A stretch of DNA of 64,000 nt, taken from CAWKKW01 sp963850345 (GTDB lineage: Bacteria > Acidobacteriota > Terriglobia > Terriglobales > Acidobacteriaceae). The position numbers and the translations under genes were made by a program. Each line of letters starts with the position of its first letter. Position 1 is the first letter of the stretch. The stretch spans positions 1 to 64,000 of the forward strand of contig CAWKKW010000009.1 in NCBI GenBank assembly GCA_963850345.1, in the 5' to 3' direction. Of the stretch, positions 27,123-36,379 are shown piece by piece. The notes under the pieces were generated by a model. The model did not search any database. It saw nothing but the letters and a program-made list of their open reading frames with translations, and was not told the origin of the DNA.

Positions 27123-27313
27123 CTAAGGTGACAGACGCCCGAATCCAGGCAAAAGACGCTTTTTCCCGCCGGATCTTTGCGTTGAAAGAGGGGCATGGAG
27201 TGGCACTCCCGGGCGGCCAAGGTGCCGGGCCAAACCAGCGCCTCGATCCAGCAGCCGCTAACCAGTCCATTATCAGCCGCTTACAGGCGCATACGCAAGA
27301 GTAGACTGAACAG

Positions 27314-28111
27314 ATGGAGATTCTGTATGGCCTGCACCCGGTGGAGGAAGCCCTCCGCGCCGGGAGCCGCCAGTTCGACCATGTCAGCGTGGCCAAGGAG
27401 CGCCACGATCAGAAGCTGCAGAAGATTGTAGACGCCTGCCGGGACGCCGGCGTTCGCCTGCGCTTCGAGCCGCGCGACCACCTGACGCGATTGGCAAAAA
27501 CCGCTGCGCACCAGGGGGTGGTGGCGGTCGTCCGGGGGAAGACCTTCCTAGACATTGAAGACCTGCTTACACCGCAGGCGGAACCGCGCCTGCTCGTAGC
27601 CCTCGATGGAGTGGAAGATCCGCAGAATCTCGGCGCGCTGCTGCGCACAGCGGAAGGTGCAGGGGTGACCGGAGTCGTGCTTACGGAGCGCCGATCCGCC
27701 CCGTTGAGCCCGGTCGCCATGAAAGCCTCTGCCGGAGCAGCCGAACACATCCGCATCGCCCGTGTGGTGAACCTGGTGCGGGCCATCGAGCAGATCAAGC
27801 AGCAGGGCGTCTGGTGCATCGGGCTTGATGAGCGCGGCTCGATGGACTACGACGAGTTCGATTACTCGACCGACTGCGTGCTGGTGCTCGGCAGGGAAGG
27901 CGCCGGTCTGCATGACCTGGTGAAGCGCACCTGCGACCACCTGCTGCGTATTCCCATGGCAGGAAAAGTGGCTTCGTTGAACGTGTCCGCCGCCGGGGCC
28001 GTCGTGTTGTATGAAGCCGCCCGTCAACGGCGCTCGGCCTCTCGCGGCGGTGCCAGCCCGGCCGCTCCGAAGCAAATATCCGAAAAGAAGCAGAAGGGTT
28101 TAGGAGTATGA
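27314..28111 (+). CDS. rlmB: 23S rRNA (guanosine-2'-O-)-methyltransferase RlmB
   Basis: 265 residues. An N-terminal L30e-like RNA-binding domain (EILYGLHPVEEALRAG) is followed by a SPOUT domain with DPQNLGALLRTAEGAG, VLVLGREGAGL and IPMAGKVASLNVSAAGAVVLYE, the knotted SAM site of the TrmH/RlmB family. It methylates G2251-equivalent of 23S rRNA. A basic tail of about 25 residues extends past the usual end. The stop overlaps the next start (ATGA). Confidence 0.93.
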   Translation: MEILYGLHPVEEALRAGSRQFDHVSVAKERHDQKLQKIVDACRDAGVRLRFEPRDHLTRLAKTAAHQGVVAVVRGKTFLDIEDLLTPQAEPRLLVALDGVEDPQNLGALLRTAEGAGVTGVVLTERRSAPLSPVAMKASAGAAEHIRIARVVNLVRAIEQIKQQGVWCIGLDERGSMDYDEFDYSTDCVLVLGREGAGLHDLVKRTCDHLLRIPMAGKVASLNVSAAGAVVLYEAARQRRSASRGGASPAAPKQISEKKQKGLGV

Positions 28112-30051
28112 AGTTTCGTCATCGTCTCACTGCAGCGCTGGCGGGCATCGGTTCGTTTGTCGCGTGCGCGCTGCTATGGAGTGGGCTTGCGGGCGCGCAA
28201 CAGAGCCAGCCTTCGCAAGCGGCTCCACCCGCGCCTGCCCGCGCGTCGCAGGACCAGACTCAATCTCCGGAGCCCGCGCCGAATTCGAAGGTGATTTTTT
28301 CACGCTCGGCCTCGGACGATTCTCCAGACACCCGGACCGGCAAATCCGGCCACGTCGAACACCCAACAGCAAAAGCGACGGACGCGGAGCGATCCGCTGT
28401 CACGTACACGGCCTATGATCTGGACGTCCGCCTTCGTCCCGACGAACACGCACTGGCTGTCGAGGCGCAAGTCACCGTTCGAAACGACGGTGCGCAGCCG
28501 CTGAAGCAGATCCCAATACAACTCTCGTCGGCGCTGCACTGGGAGCAGATTGAGAGCGCGGGCAAGCCACTCCCTTTTGGTGAGGTTCTGCTGAGGAGCG
28601 ATGCCGACCACACCGGAGAGGTGCGCGAAGCGATCGTGCAACTTGCACAGCCCCTCGACCCCAAGGGCGAGCTCCGCCTGAAGATGATTTACAGCGGATC
28701 GGTGGAGCTCAATACCCAGCGGCTGGTGCGGATCGGGACGCCCGACGATGTGGCTCGCCATTCAGACTGGGACCAGGTCGCGCCGGAGTTCGTCGGTCTG
28801 CGAGGCTTCGGGAATGTGCTCTGGTATCCGGCGACCTCCGTTCCCGTGATGCTGGGCGATGGCGCGCGGCTCTTCACGGAGATTGGGCATCAGAAGCGGC
28901 GGCAGGCGGCCACGTCCGTGACACTTCACGTAACTGCGGAGTTTTCTGGGGACGCACCCAACGTCGCGGTGCTCAACGGCCACGTGGTCCCGGTCACCCG
29001 TACCGCTTCGCCCAACGATTCGTTTCCCGGAGTGGTCACCTGCAGTCTATCTGCGACGGCGCTCGGCTTCGCGTCGCCCAGTTTGTTTCTGCTCTCTCGC
29101 GCGGAGCAAGATCAGGAGGGCACGCGGCTCTTCTCCCGTCCCGAAGATCAGGTCCACGTTGTCTCGTATTTGACCGCGGCCTCTGAATCCGTTCCGTTGC
29201 TAAAAGACTGGCTGGGCGCGCGCTCCCGGTCGCCGCTGGTGTTGATCGATCTCGCCGAGCCTCAGGATGTGCCGTTTGAGGCTGGCAACGTGCTCTTCAC
29301 CGGCATGGGAGCGGCGGAGCCCGGCAAGCTTGCGAATGCCTTGAGTCATGCGTGGGGTCATGCGTATTTTCAATCTCAGCGCGCCTGGCTGGATGAGGGC
29401 GTAGCCGAGTTTGTCGCCAATCTCTGGGTAGAAAAAGTCAGGGGACGCGACGCGGTGCTCGAGCGGATGGAAGCGACTCGCGGCACTCTCGCCATGGCAG
29501 AACCTGCCGACCCGGGAGCCGCATCCGGGGAAGCGCTCATCGACGCCACCGACACCACGCACTACCGCACCAAGGCTGCCTACGTACTGTGGATGCTGCG
29601 TGACCTGGCTGGAGATACAGCGTTGTCGGCGGCGCTGCGCGCGTATTCTCCTGCAGACGATACTCGCCCAGAATACTTCCAGCATCTGCTCGAACAGACC
29701 AGCGGTAAAAAGCTGCAGTGGTTTTTCGATTCCTGGGTTTATCAGGATCGAGGCTTGCCCGATCTCTCGATCGCTAACGTGTTTCCCGCGCGCGCGGCGG
29801 GTCCGGGCCAGTATATTGTCGCAGTCGACATTGCAAATGATGGATACGCTGAGACAGAAGTGCCGGTCACTGTTCGTTCACAGGATGCCTCGGCGACGGA
29901 GCGGGTTCATTTGCTTCCGCGTTCTAAGACCACGCACCGCTTTCTGCTGCAGGGCCTGCCCACCGAAGTTTCAGTGAACGACGGCACCGTTCCGGAAGTG
30001 CAGGCCAGTATTCACCAGCAGACCCTCACGGTCGCCAAGAATAATCCCTGA
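28108..30051 (+). CDS. M1 peptidase-like protein lacking HExxH
   Basis: 647 residues. Signal peptide (ending AGAQ), a Pro/Gln-rich linker (about 31-95), a beta-rich N-domain (YDLDVRLRPDEHALAVEAQV) like that of M1 aminopeptidases, then a helical region with NALSHAWGHAYF (410-421) and WLDEGVAEFVANLW. In active M1 enzymes the first part is HExxH and the second holds the third zinc ligand. Here it reads NALSH or, shifted, HAWGH, so the catalytic Glu is absent. Probably a non-catalytic binding protein in the periplasm. Translation is coupled to rlmB. Confidence 0.75.
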   Translation: MKFRHRLTAALAGIGSFVACALLWSGLAGAQQSQPSQAAPPAPARASQDQTQSPEPAPNSKVIFSRSASDDSPDTRTGKSGHVEHPTAKATDAERSAVTYTAYDLDVRLRPDEHALAVEAQVTVRNDGAQPLKQIPIQLSSALHWEQIESAGKPLPFGEVLLRSDADHTGEVREAIVQLAQPLDPKGELRLKMIYSGSVELNTQRLVRIGTPDDVARHSDWDQVAPEFVGLRGFGNVLWYPATSVPVMLGDGARLFTEIGHQKRRQAATSVTLHVTAEFSGDAPNVAVLNGHVVPVTRTASPNDSFPGVVTCSLSATALGFASPSLFLLSRAEQDQEGTRLFSRPEDQVHVVSYLTAASESVPLLKDWLGARSRSPLVLIDLAEPQDVPFEAGNVLFTGMGAAEPGKLANALSHAWGHAYFQSQRAWLDEGVAEFVANLWVEKVRGRDAVLERMEATRGTLAMAEPADPGAASGEALIDATDTTHYRTKAAYVLWMLRDLAGDTALSAALRAYSPADDTRPEYFQHLLEQTSGKKLQWFFDSWVYQDRGLPDLSIANVFPARAAGPGQYIVAVDIANDGYAETEVPVTVRSQDASATERVHLLPRSKTTHRFLLQGLPTEVSVNDGTVPEVQASIHQQTLTVAKNNP

Positions 30052-30075
30052 GCGCCGGTGACTCGGGCGAATGTA

Positions 30076-32136
30076 TCAGCGCTGCGAACAAATCCTCAAT
30101 ACTGCGGACCCGTACTGCTCCGCCTTGCCGGGGCCGATCCCGGGCACGGTCAGCAGCGCATTCGGCGTCAACGGGCGAGCGCGCGCAATCAGACGCAACG
30201 TCTTGTCGCCGAAGATGAAGAAAGCAGGAATGCCGCGTTCCTTCGACTCGGCCAGCCGCCAGTTCCGCAACTGTTCTTCGAGCACAGCGGCATCAGGCTG
30301 CAACGGACCATCCTCTTCCGCCGCCTTCTTCCGGCGCTTGCGAGGCGCACCTGCGCTAGTTGTGCTTTCACCCGAACCGGCCGAGGCCTTCATCACCAGA
30401 TCCAGCGGCGTTCCCTCGCGAACTTCTTCTCCGAACTCCGTCAGCGACACCTTGCGATACGCGATACTTCGCCCTTCCGCCTCGAAAGTCGCGTCTTCGA
30501 GCGTCACCACGCCAGCTCGCACCATCGCGCCCAAGACCTGTTCGAAGTCGTCTCTGCTCAAGTCCTCGCGTGGAAAAAGCTCCTTGTGCAGTTTGCCGGT
30601 CGACTTTGACGACACTCCGCGCAGGGCCTTCACTGCCGAGTGCACTGCGTGCCACTCCTGCTTGCTCGGGCTGCGGAAGCGTTGGGCGACACAGTCCTGC
30701 GGTGCACAAAAATCGCAATTGCCGCAAGGGCGCCGACCATCGGCAACATCGCCGAAGTGGCGTACCAGGGCCGACATACGGCACTGCTCCGCCTCGGCAT
30801 AGCGGACTACGTGCTCAATCTGTAACCGACGATGATTTGATTGTGCCGCGTACGATTGGCGCCAGTCGCGTGTCCCGAGGGTCACGTTTTCGGCATAGTC
30901 CATCGAACAGCCGCCATGAATGGTCAGCTTCTCCACCGCGCGATCGAAGATGTCCGCGTCGATGTTGAGCGCGTTGCGCAGATCCTCCTTCGGCTGCGGC
31001 TGATCTTTGAGCCGGCGGAAGATCTGGTCCAGCACTTCGGTCTGGGGATAGTCTCGATCGGTGAAGAAATCATGGGTGCGCCGGTCTGCATAGGAATGCA
31101 TCAGGATGGTGCGGCTGGGGTCGCCGTCGCGACCGGCACGGCCGATTTCCTGGTAATAGGCCTCGAGGCTGGCGGGCAGCGCGACGTGAATCACGGTCCG
31201 CACATCGGCCTTGTCAATGCCCATGCCAAACGCAATCGTCGCAACCACTGCCTCCAATTTGCCGGAAAGAAACTGGGTCTGGACGCGCTCGCGATGGTCC
31301 GGGTCGAGCCCCGCATGGTAGGCGGCGGCAGGAAAGAGACGGGACAGATCCTCGGCCAGGCTTACTGCTGCCTTGCGCGTTGGAGCGTAGATGATGGCCG
31401 GGCGGCGCTCCGCATCGCCGAGCAACTCCGCTGCAAGCGCACCACGCATCGGACGGGCAACTTCAATAATCTCGATCGCTAGGTTTTCGCGACGAAACCC
31501 ATGAATGAATCGCGCCGCGCTGGGCATGCCAAGCTGCTTCACGATGTCATCCTGCACGATCGGCGTAGCGGTGGCGGTCAATGCGATTACGGGCGCAGGC
31601 CGGAGCGCGGGAAGATAGCGGCCCAGGGTTCGGTAGTCCGGGCGAAAATCATGTCCCCATTGCGAAATGCAATGCGCTTCATCGATGGCCACCAATGCCG
31701 GCTTTCGCTTGGCCAGCAGCTCGGCGAAGCCGGGCACGCGCAACCTCTCGGGCGCAACGAAGAGAAACTGCAGCGCCCCGCTCAGGTAGTCGATGCAAGC
31801 CTGGCGCGAGGCGGCCCGATCAAGGCCGGAGTGAATGCGCGCGACCGCGAACCCGATCGCCGACAGCTTTGAAGCCTGGTCCTCCATCAACGCAATCAAT
31901 GGGCTCACCACCAGCGTCGTCCCACCGCGTGCGAGCGCGGGCAACTGGTAGCAGAGCGATTTGCCGGAACCGGTGGGCATCACCAGCAACACGTCTTTGC
32001 CTTCGATCGCGGCGCGGCACACGGCTTCCTGGTTCACGCGAAAGCCGGCGAATCCGAAGCCGCGATGCAGCAGCGACTCCAGGCTTTCGCCTGACCTGTG
32101 AGAAAACAGCGGCATGGAAAGGGAAGGATTCATCAA
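30076..32136 (-). CDS. recQ: ATP-dependent DNA helicase RecQ
   Basis: 686 residues. Walker A MPTGSGKS (53-60), DEAH (152-155), motif VI QEIGRAGRDGDPS, the zinc-binding CGNCDFC cluster, a winged helix, and an HRDC domain at the end (WRLAESKERGIPAFFIFGD, LLTVPGIGPGKAEQYG). It unwinds DNA 3'-5' in recombination and repair. A Lys/Arg-rich linker precedes HRDC. Its ATG overlaps the stop of the AsmA-like gene (ATGA), and it ends the long minus-strand operon. Confidence 0.95.
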   Translation of the reverse strand: MMNPSLSMPLFSHRSGESLESLLHRGFGFAGFRVNQEAVCRAAIEGKDVLLVMPTGSGKSLCYQLPALARGGTTLVVSPLIALMEDQASKLSAIGFAVARIHSGLDRAASRQACIDYLSGALQFLFVAPERLRVPGFAELLAKRKPALVAIDEAHCISQWGHDFRPDYRTLGRYLPALRPAPVIALTATATPIVQDDIVKQLGMPSAARFIHGFRRENLAIEIIEVARPMRGALAAELLGDAERRPAIIYAPTRKAAVSLAEDLSRLFPAAAYHAGLDPDHRERVQTQFLSGKLEAVVATIAFGMGIDKADVRTVIHVALPASLEAYYQEIGRAGRDGDPSRTILMHSYADRRTHDFFTDRDYPQTEVLDQIFRRLKDQPQPKEDLRNALNIDADIFDRAVEKLTIHGGCSMDYAENVTLGTRDWRQSYAAQSNHRRLQIEHVVRYAEAEQCRMSALVRHFGDVADGRRPCGNCDFCAPQDCVAQRFRSPSKQEWHAVHSAVKALRGVSSKSTGKLHKELFPREDLSRDDFEQVLGAMVRAGVVTLEDATFEAEGRSIAYRKVSLTEFGEEVREGTPLDLVMKASAGSGESTTSAGAPRKRRKKAAEEDGPLQPDAAVLEEQLRNWRLAESKERGIPAFFIFGDKTLRLIARARPLTPNALLTVPGIGPGKAEQYGSAVLRICSQR

Positions 32137-34745
32137 CGATGGTAGGCCGCAGGCTTGACCCTGACGGAAGACTCGTTCGCTGGCGCTTGCGGCCGGTCAA
32201 GGGTGCCGCGAATGGCCAGTGGATGCTCCGGATCATCGCTGTGCAGCTGCAGCTCGCGTGCGAACGAGACTGTGCCCGTCAGAGGAATTTCATCCGCCCC
32301 ATGCAGCAAGACGGAATGATTCACCGTGAGGAGGTTCTTGTGAATTACGCCATCCGCAGTCCAGCGATCAAACGCTGCCAGAGGTGCAAGCTCCGGTGAC
32401 GCCTCTGCATCGATCGGCAGAGTTCCGTGGGTCCAGTCCCAATGGAATTTTCCTTCGGTGGAAGAGGCCAACTGCTCGAGGTTGAAGCCGCTCAGTTGCA
32501 ATTTCGCGGTCGCGTTCATCGAGCCGCTTCCCCACTTTTCGTCAAACAGGCCAGCGATCTCCGACGCGTCCGCATTCGCCACCTGGCCCTCGAGCGCATA
32601 GACCGGTAGACTGCCGCTGACATCGACATTGCCCTTCACATGCAGACTTCCGCCAAGAGCCTTGGCGTCCACGGAATCCAGCGTCACCTGCCTGCCCTTG
32701 ATTTTGATTTGAGCGGATGCATTCTGCAGTTCCAGCGTGTCCAGAGAGAACTCGTTCACGCGCAGCCTGCCTTCGAGGCTCGGCCATGTATTCGGATGAC
32801 TTTCAATGCGCTCCAGAATCTGTTCAATCATCTGCCCATGATTGCCGCCAAAAGCGGCCTGCAACTCGGCGGCCTTCAGAGTATCCACATGGATGTCGAA
32901 GTGTGGGGTGCAGCCATCGGGATTGGCGCAGAAGATGGGCTGCAGAAACGATCCGTCCCCATGAATCTTTCCGTAGGTGAGCGACAAAGGCGACCATGCA
33001 ATCTGCCCTTGCGACAATGCGCCCTGCGCGGAGAGGATTTCGAGCGGGGACGCGAGAAAATTCGTGCTCAGCCGCGCATTGCGCAGATGCAACGTGCCAG
33101 TCACGCTGGCTGCGGGCAGCGGGTGCTCCACATCGGGGATAGGCAACAGCCACGGTCCTTGAATGCCCAACGTTACATCAGCCATGCCTTGTGGGCCGAG
33201 CCCGTTCAAGGGGGAGGAGAAGATGCTCAAGCCTTTGCTGAGCGACATCATGCGATCGATGCTCGACGATCCACTCACGTGCACCTCAAACACCGCAGGC
33301 GTGAGCCGCGCGTTGAACGCCAGCGGCGAGGGCGCGCCCATATTCATCGAGAAGGGCTGCACCACGAGGGCTGGATCAGTAGAAACAGGTTGTGCAGCAG
33401 CGCCGCGACGAGGCGCAGGCATAGGCAAATCTGCCGCCGAGACAATCTGCAGGACAGGCGCAGAGAGAGGCTTGGCTAGTCCGGGAATTTGCAGCGTCAG
33501 TTCGTGAATCGCAGCCTGGCCCTGCAACGCACGAAACGGAGAGCCTGCCGCGCCGTCGTAGTTGAACTCTCCATCGAGGACACCCGCGGAAGTCACCGCC
33601 GGAGCGAAGCCATTGCGGACCACGCGCAGTGCGGCAAATGCCGCAGCCACCGGCACGTGCTGGATTTGCAGCTTCAAGGCCGGTTGCGGATTCGGCAGGT
33701 TTGTCACGCGGCCGGTCAGCAGCAGGTGTCCATCCCCAATCGGCGAGAAGCAGGTCACCTGCTGCAAAGCTGCTTCTGCATGGCGGTAAATCGTATCGCA
33801 ATTGGTTACGAGTTCCAGTGGCTCCTGCGGCTCGAACTCAACCCGATGCACCCCACTGGCGCGAAGCCGCGCTTTGATCTGGGCCTCGTCCGCCTTACCG
33901 CTGATCTCGGCACGCAGATCGATCGCGCCGCGCCATCCCGCGTCATACCCGAGCAGCATCCGGCTCGCCTCACCCAGAGGCGCGTTTGACCACTCGCCGC
34001 GCAGATGCACCGGCATCTCGCCCATCGAACCAGCCGAACGCCGCAGTGAAGCCTCGAGGCGCAGCAGCCCCGTCTCCGACATGTTAAGCACCAGGTCAGT
34101 GCGCGCTGGCTGCGCTTCAAAGCGCAACTGCCACTGATCGGGCTCATCCAGCCAAACTGAAAGATCGGAGTTGAGAAAGGAGAAGGGCTGCTTCTCGTCT
34201 CCAAACTTGAAATTGATGCGCGCGTTACTCGCTTCAATGTAGGGGAAACGCAACGCACCGCCCGCATGGCGCTGCCGCGTCGGAGCATTCGGGATTCGCG
34301 AAGCCTGCGCCAGCACCGAGCCGAAATTCCACTGACCCTGCGAGTTGCGCACCAGGTTCAGGCTGGGCTCATCGAAGTGAATGCGGGCAATCTCGAGCCT
34401 TCCCCGCCAAAGGGATACCATGCGGATCGAAGCCACCACGCTCGATGAATGCAGCATTGGCTCCGCGCCAAAGGCAGGGTTCTCGTCAACGACCAACTCT
34501 TCGATCTCGAAACCCGGCCGTGGCAGCAGGCGTAGTTTCACGCTGGACAGGTGAACAGGGCGCCCGATCGCGCCGCTGATACTGTCGGCAATGCGCCGCT
34601 GATAGCGGTTGATGTTGATGAGCGGAGGAAGAAACGTAACCGCCACCAGCAGCAGAACCGCCAGCAGCAGCAACCAGTGACGGACGCGCGGTCGTCGACC
34701 GCTTTCGGCCGTCACTAACGCACCAGGTGTAGAGTTCGGCTCCAT
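32133..34745 (-). CDS. AsmA family envelope protein
   Basis: 870 residues. One N-terminal membrane helix (about 24-42, LLLLAVLLLVAVTFLPPL) is followed by NINRYQRRIADSISGAIGRPVHLSSVKLRLLPRPGFEIEEL in separate short motifs, typical of AsmA. The rest is repeated beta-strand sequence, the extended groove fold, and the C-terminal region (GKFHWDWTHGTLP, DRWTADGVIHKNLL) matches the AsmA end domain. Such proteins carry lipids between the membranes. It overlaps lepB by 31 bp and recQ by 4 bp. Confidence 0.88.
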   Translation of the reverse strand: MEPNSTPGALVTAESGRRPRVRHWLLLLAVLLLVAVTFLPPLININRYQRRIADSISGAIGRPVHLSSVKLRLLPRPGFEIEELVVDENPAFGAEPMLHSSSVVASIRMVSLWRGRLEIARIHFDEPSLNLVRNSQGQWNFGSVLAQASRIPNAPTRQRHAGGALRFPYIEASNARINFKFGDEKQPFSFLNSDLSVWLDEPDQWQLRFEAQPARTDLVLNMSETGLLRLEASLRRSAGSMGEMPVHLRGEWSNAPLGEASRMLLGYDAGWRGAIDLRAEISGKADEAQIKARLRASGVHRVEFEPQEPLELVTNCDTIYRHAEAALQQVTCFSPIGDGHLLLTGRVTNLPNPQPALKLQIQHVPVAAAFAALRVVRNGFAPAVTSAGVLDGEFNYDGAAGSPFRALQGQAAIHELTLQIPGLAKPLSAPVLQIVSAADLPMPAPRRGAAAQPVSTDPALVVQPFSMNMGAPSPLAFNARLTPAVFEVHVSGSSSIDRMMSLSKGLSIFSSPLNGLGPQGMADVTLGIQGPWLLPIPDVEHPLPAASVTGTLHLRNARLSTNFLASPLEILSAQGALSQGQIAWSPLSLTYGKIHGDGSFLQPIFCANPDGCTPHFDIHVDTLKAAELQAAFGGNHGQMIEQILERIESHPNTWPSLEGRLRVNEFSLDTLELQNASAQIKIKGRQVTLDSVDAKALGGSLHVKGNVDVSGSLPVYALEGQVANADASEIAGLFDEKWGSGSMNATAKLQLSGFNLEQLASSTEGKFHWDWTHGTLPIDAEASPELAPLAAFDRWTADGVIHKNLLTVNHSVLLHGADEIPLTGTVSFARELQLHSDDPEHPLAIRGTLDRPQAPANESSVRVKPAAYHR

Positions 34746-35494
34746 CGAGTCTGGTCAAAGAAGTGGAGCACAACGTGCGTGAAGAAGCCTACCCGATCGC
34801 TCACACCCGTCTTCTCAAACTGATCGGCGGGCGTCACAAAGGACCAATAGACAAACATCGGCCGCCCGACAATGTTCTCTCGCGGCACGAATCCCCAGTA
34901 GCGGCTGTCAAGGCTCACGGTGCGGTTGTCGCCCATGGCGAAATACTTACCCGCCGGCACAACTAAATCTCCGCCTTGGAGATGCGTCGGCAAGTCGACA
35001 CCCCACTCTGCAGTGACCTCGGAATTCTCCGAAGTGGAAACAGAGGGGAAGTCGTCACGGTAGGGCTGGTAGTCGCCGTCGCCGGGTTTGGCGGCCTGCG
35101 GCTCATTCTGCGCTTGTCCGTTAAGGAATACGATACCGTTGCGCAGGTGAATGCGATCGCCAGGCACGCCGACCACCCGCTTCACCAGGTAGAGGTCCGG
35201 TTCGCCCGGCTTGAAGAACACGATGATGTCGCCGCGCCGCACATTGCGATAGTGAACGAATGGAGCCCAGTTCGCCGGGGGCGCGAGCGTGACGCGATCT
35301 ACCAGGACGTGGTCCCCAATGAGTAGCGTCTTCTCCATCGAGGAAGAGGGAATTTCAAAATTCTGGAAGATGAATGTCAACGCGAACAGCCCGAGCACCA
35401 GCACGCTGCAGATGGAGGCGAATGCTTCCAAGGGGGTCTCTTCGGTCTTCTCGCTCTCGTCCCTCAGATGCTTTGTTTCAACGGCTTCTTCCAT
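34715..35494 (-). CDS. lepB: Signal peptidase I, copy 2
   Basis: 259 residues from the ATG at 35494; a TTG at 35536 is possible. One membrane helix (about 29-46) is followed by FEIPSSSMEKTLLIGD with the nucleophile Ser, and LVKRVVGVPGDRIHLRNG with the general-base Lys. The box E-like MGDNRTVSLDSRYWGFVP completes the set. It cleaves signal peptides of secreted proteins. It is a close relative of the gene immediately upstream, ending 9 bp or more before this start. Confidence 0.92.
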   Translation of the reverse strand: MEEAVETKHLRDESEKTEETPLEAFASICSVLVLGLFALTFIFQNFEIPSSSMEKTLLIGDHVLVDRVTLAPPANWAPFVHYRNVRRGDIIVFFKPGEPDLYLVKRVVGVPGDRIHLRNGIVFLNGQAQNEPQAAKPGDGDYQPYRDDFPSVSTSENSEVTAEWGVDLPTHLQGGDLVVPAGKYFAMGDNRTVSLDSRYWGFVPRENIVGRPMFVYWSFVTPADQFEKTGVSDRVGFFTHVVLHFFDQTRWSRTLHLVR

Positions 35495-35545
35495 GTGTGG
35501 TGCCAGAGGTCTCTCTTGTTTCGAGGTTGCAGGCAAAGTCAGAAA

Positions 35546-36379
35546 CTAGCGCACGATGCGGAACATGCGGTCCCACCGTGCGAAGCGGGTGAACGGGTTT
35601 GTGGTCACCTTATCGTGTCCGAGTCTATCATCCGCCAGCGATGCTACATCCGTAGTAGAAGGCCTGCGTAACGAAAAGTAGATCAGGATCGGGCGACCCA
35701 CGATGTTCTGGCGCGGCACAAATCCCCAGTAGCGGCTGTCGCGGCTGTGGTTGCGATTGTCGCCCAGGGCGAAGTAGCTGTTCGGCGGCACGATCAACTC
35801 TCCATCGCGCACTTCGCTTCTCATTTCCAGCCACCACTGCGGGTCTACGCCGGGGTCGGTGTAGAGCTGCGCAGGAAATTGGTCACGGAACGCGTCGGGA
35901 TAGCTGCTCTCGACGGCGACGTATGGCTCCTTTTGCGGCTGTCCGTTCAGATAGACCACCCCGTTGCGCAGGCGTATACGATCGCCCGGGATGCCGATCA
36001 CCCGCTTTACCACGTGGTCGGTAGGATCAAGAGGGAAGCGAAACACGATGATGTCGCCGCGTTGAATCTGCCGGTAGGGAAGAATTCCGGACCAGGGTCC
36101 AGCCGGCGAATACGTCATCTTATTCACCAGCAGAAAGTCGCCCACCAGCAGGGTGCGTTCCATGGACTCTGAAGGAATGCGAAACGGTTGAATGATGAAG
36201 GTCAGGATGAACATCGCCAGCACAATCATCGCCAGCAAAGACTTGGTCGCATCGAGCATCGTGGGGTACACGATGTGATGAGCTGCGGGTGCGGGCAGCG
36301 GAACCTGCGCCGCAGTAGCTTGCGTCTCTTGAATCGGCGGTTCCAGGCTAGCCTCGGGTTGATAGGGGAACTGACTCAA
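35546..36379 (-). CDS. lepB: Signal peptidase I, copy 1
   Basis: 277 residues. A Pro/Gln-rich cytoplasmic N-terminus of about 40 residues, a membrane helix (about 47-65), IPSESMERTLLVGD (Ser), VVKRVIGIPGDRIRLRNG (Lys) and ALGDNRNHSRDSRYWGFVP. An insertion in the periplasmic domain (SYPDAFRDQFPAQLYTDPG) differs from copy 2. Its start overlaps the rnc stop (ATGA), so the two are coupled. An intact active site suggests both copies work. Confidence 0.93.
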   Translation of the reverse strand: MSQFPYQPEASLEPPIQETQATAAQVPLPAPAAHHIVYPTMLDATKSLLAMIVLAMFILTFIIQPFRIPSESMERTLLVGDFLLVNKMTYSPAGPWSGILPYRQIQRGDIIVFRFPLDPTDHVVKRVIGIPGDRIRLRNGVVYLNGQPQKEPYVAVESSYPDAFRDQFPAQLYTDPGVDPQWWLEMRSEVRDGELIVPPNSYFALGDNRNHSRDSRYWGFVPRQNIVGRPILIYFSLRRPSTTDVASLADDRLGHDKVTTNPFTRFARWDRMFRIVR

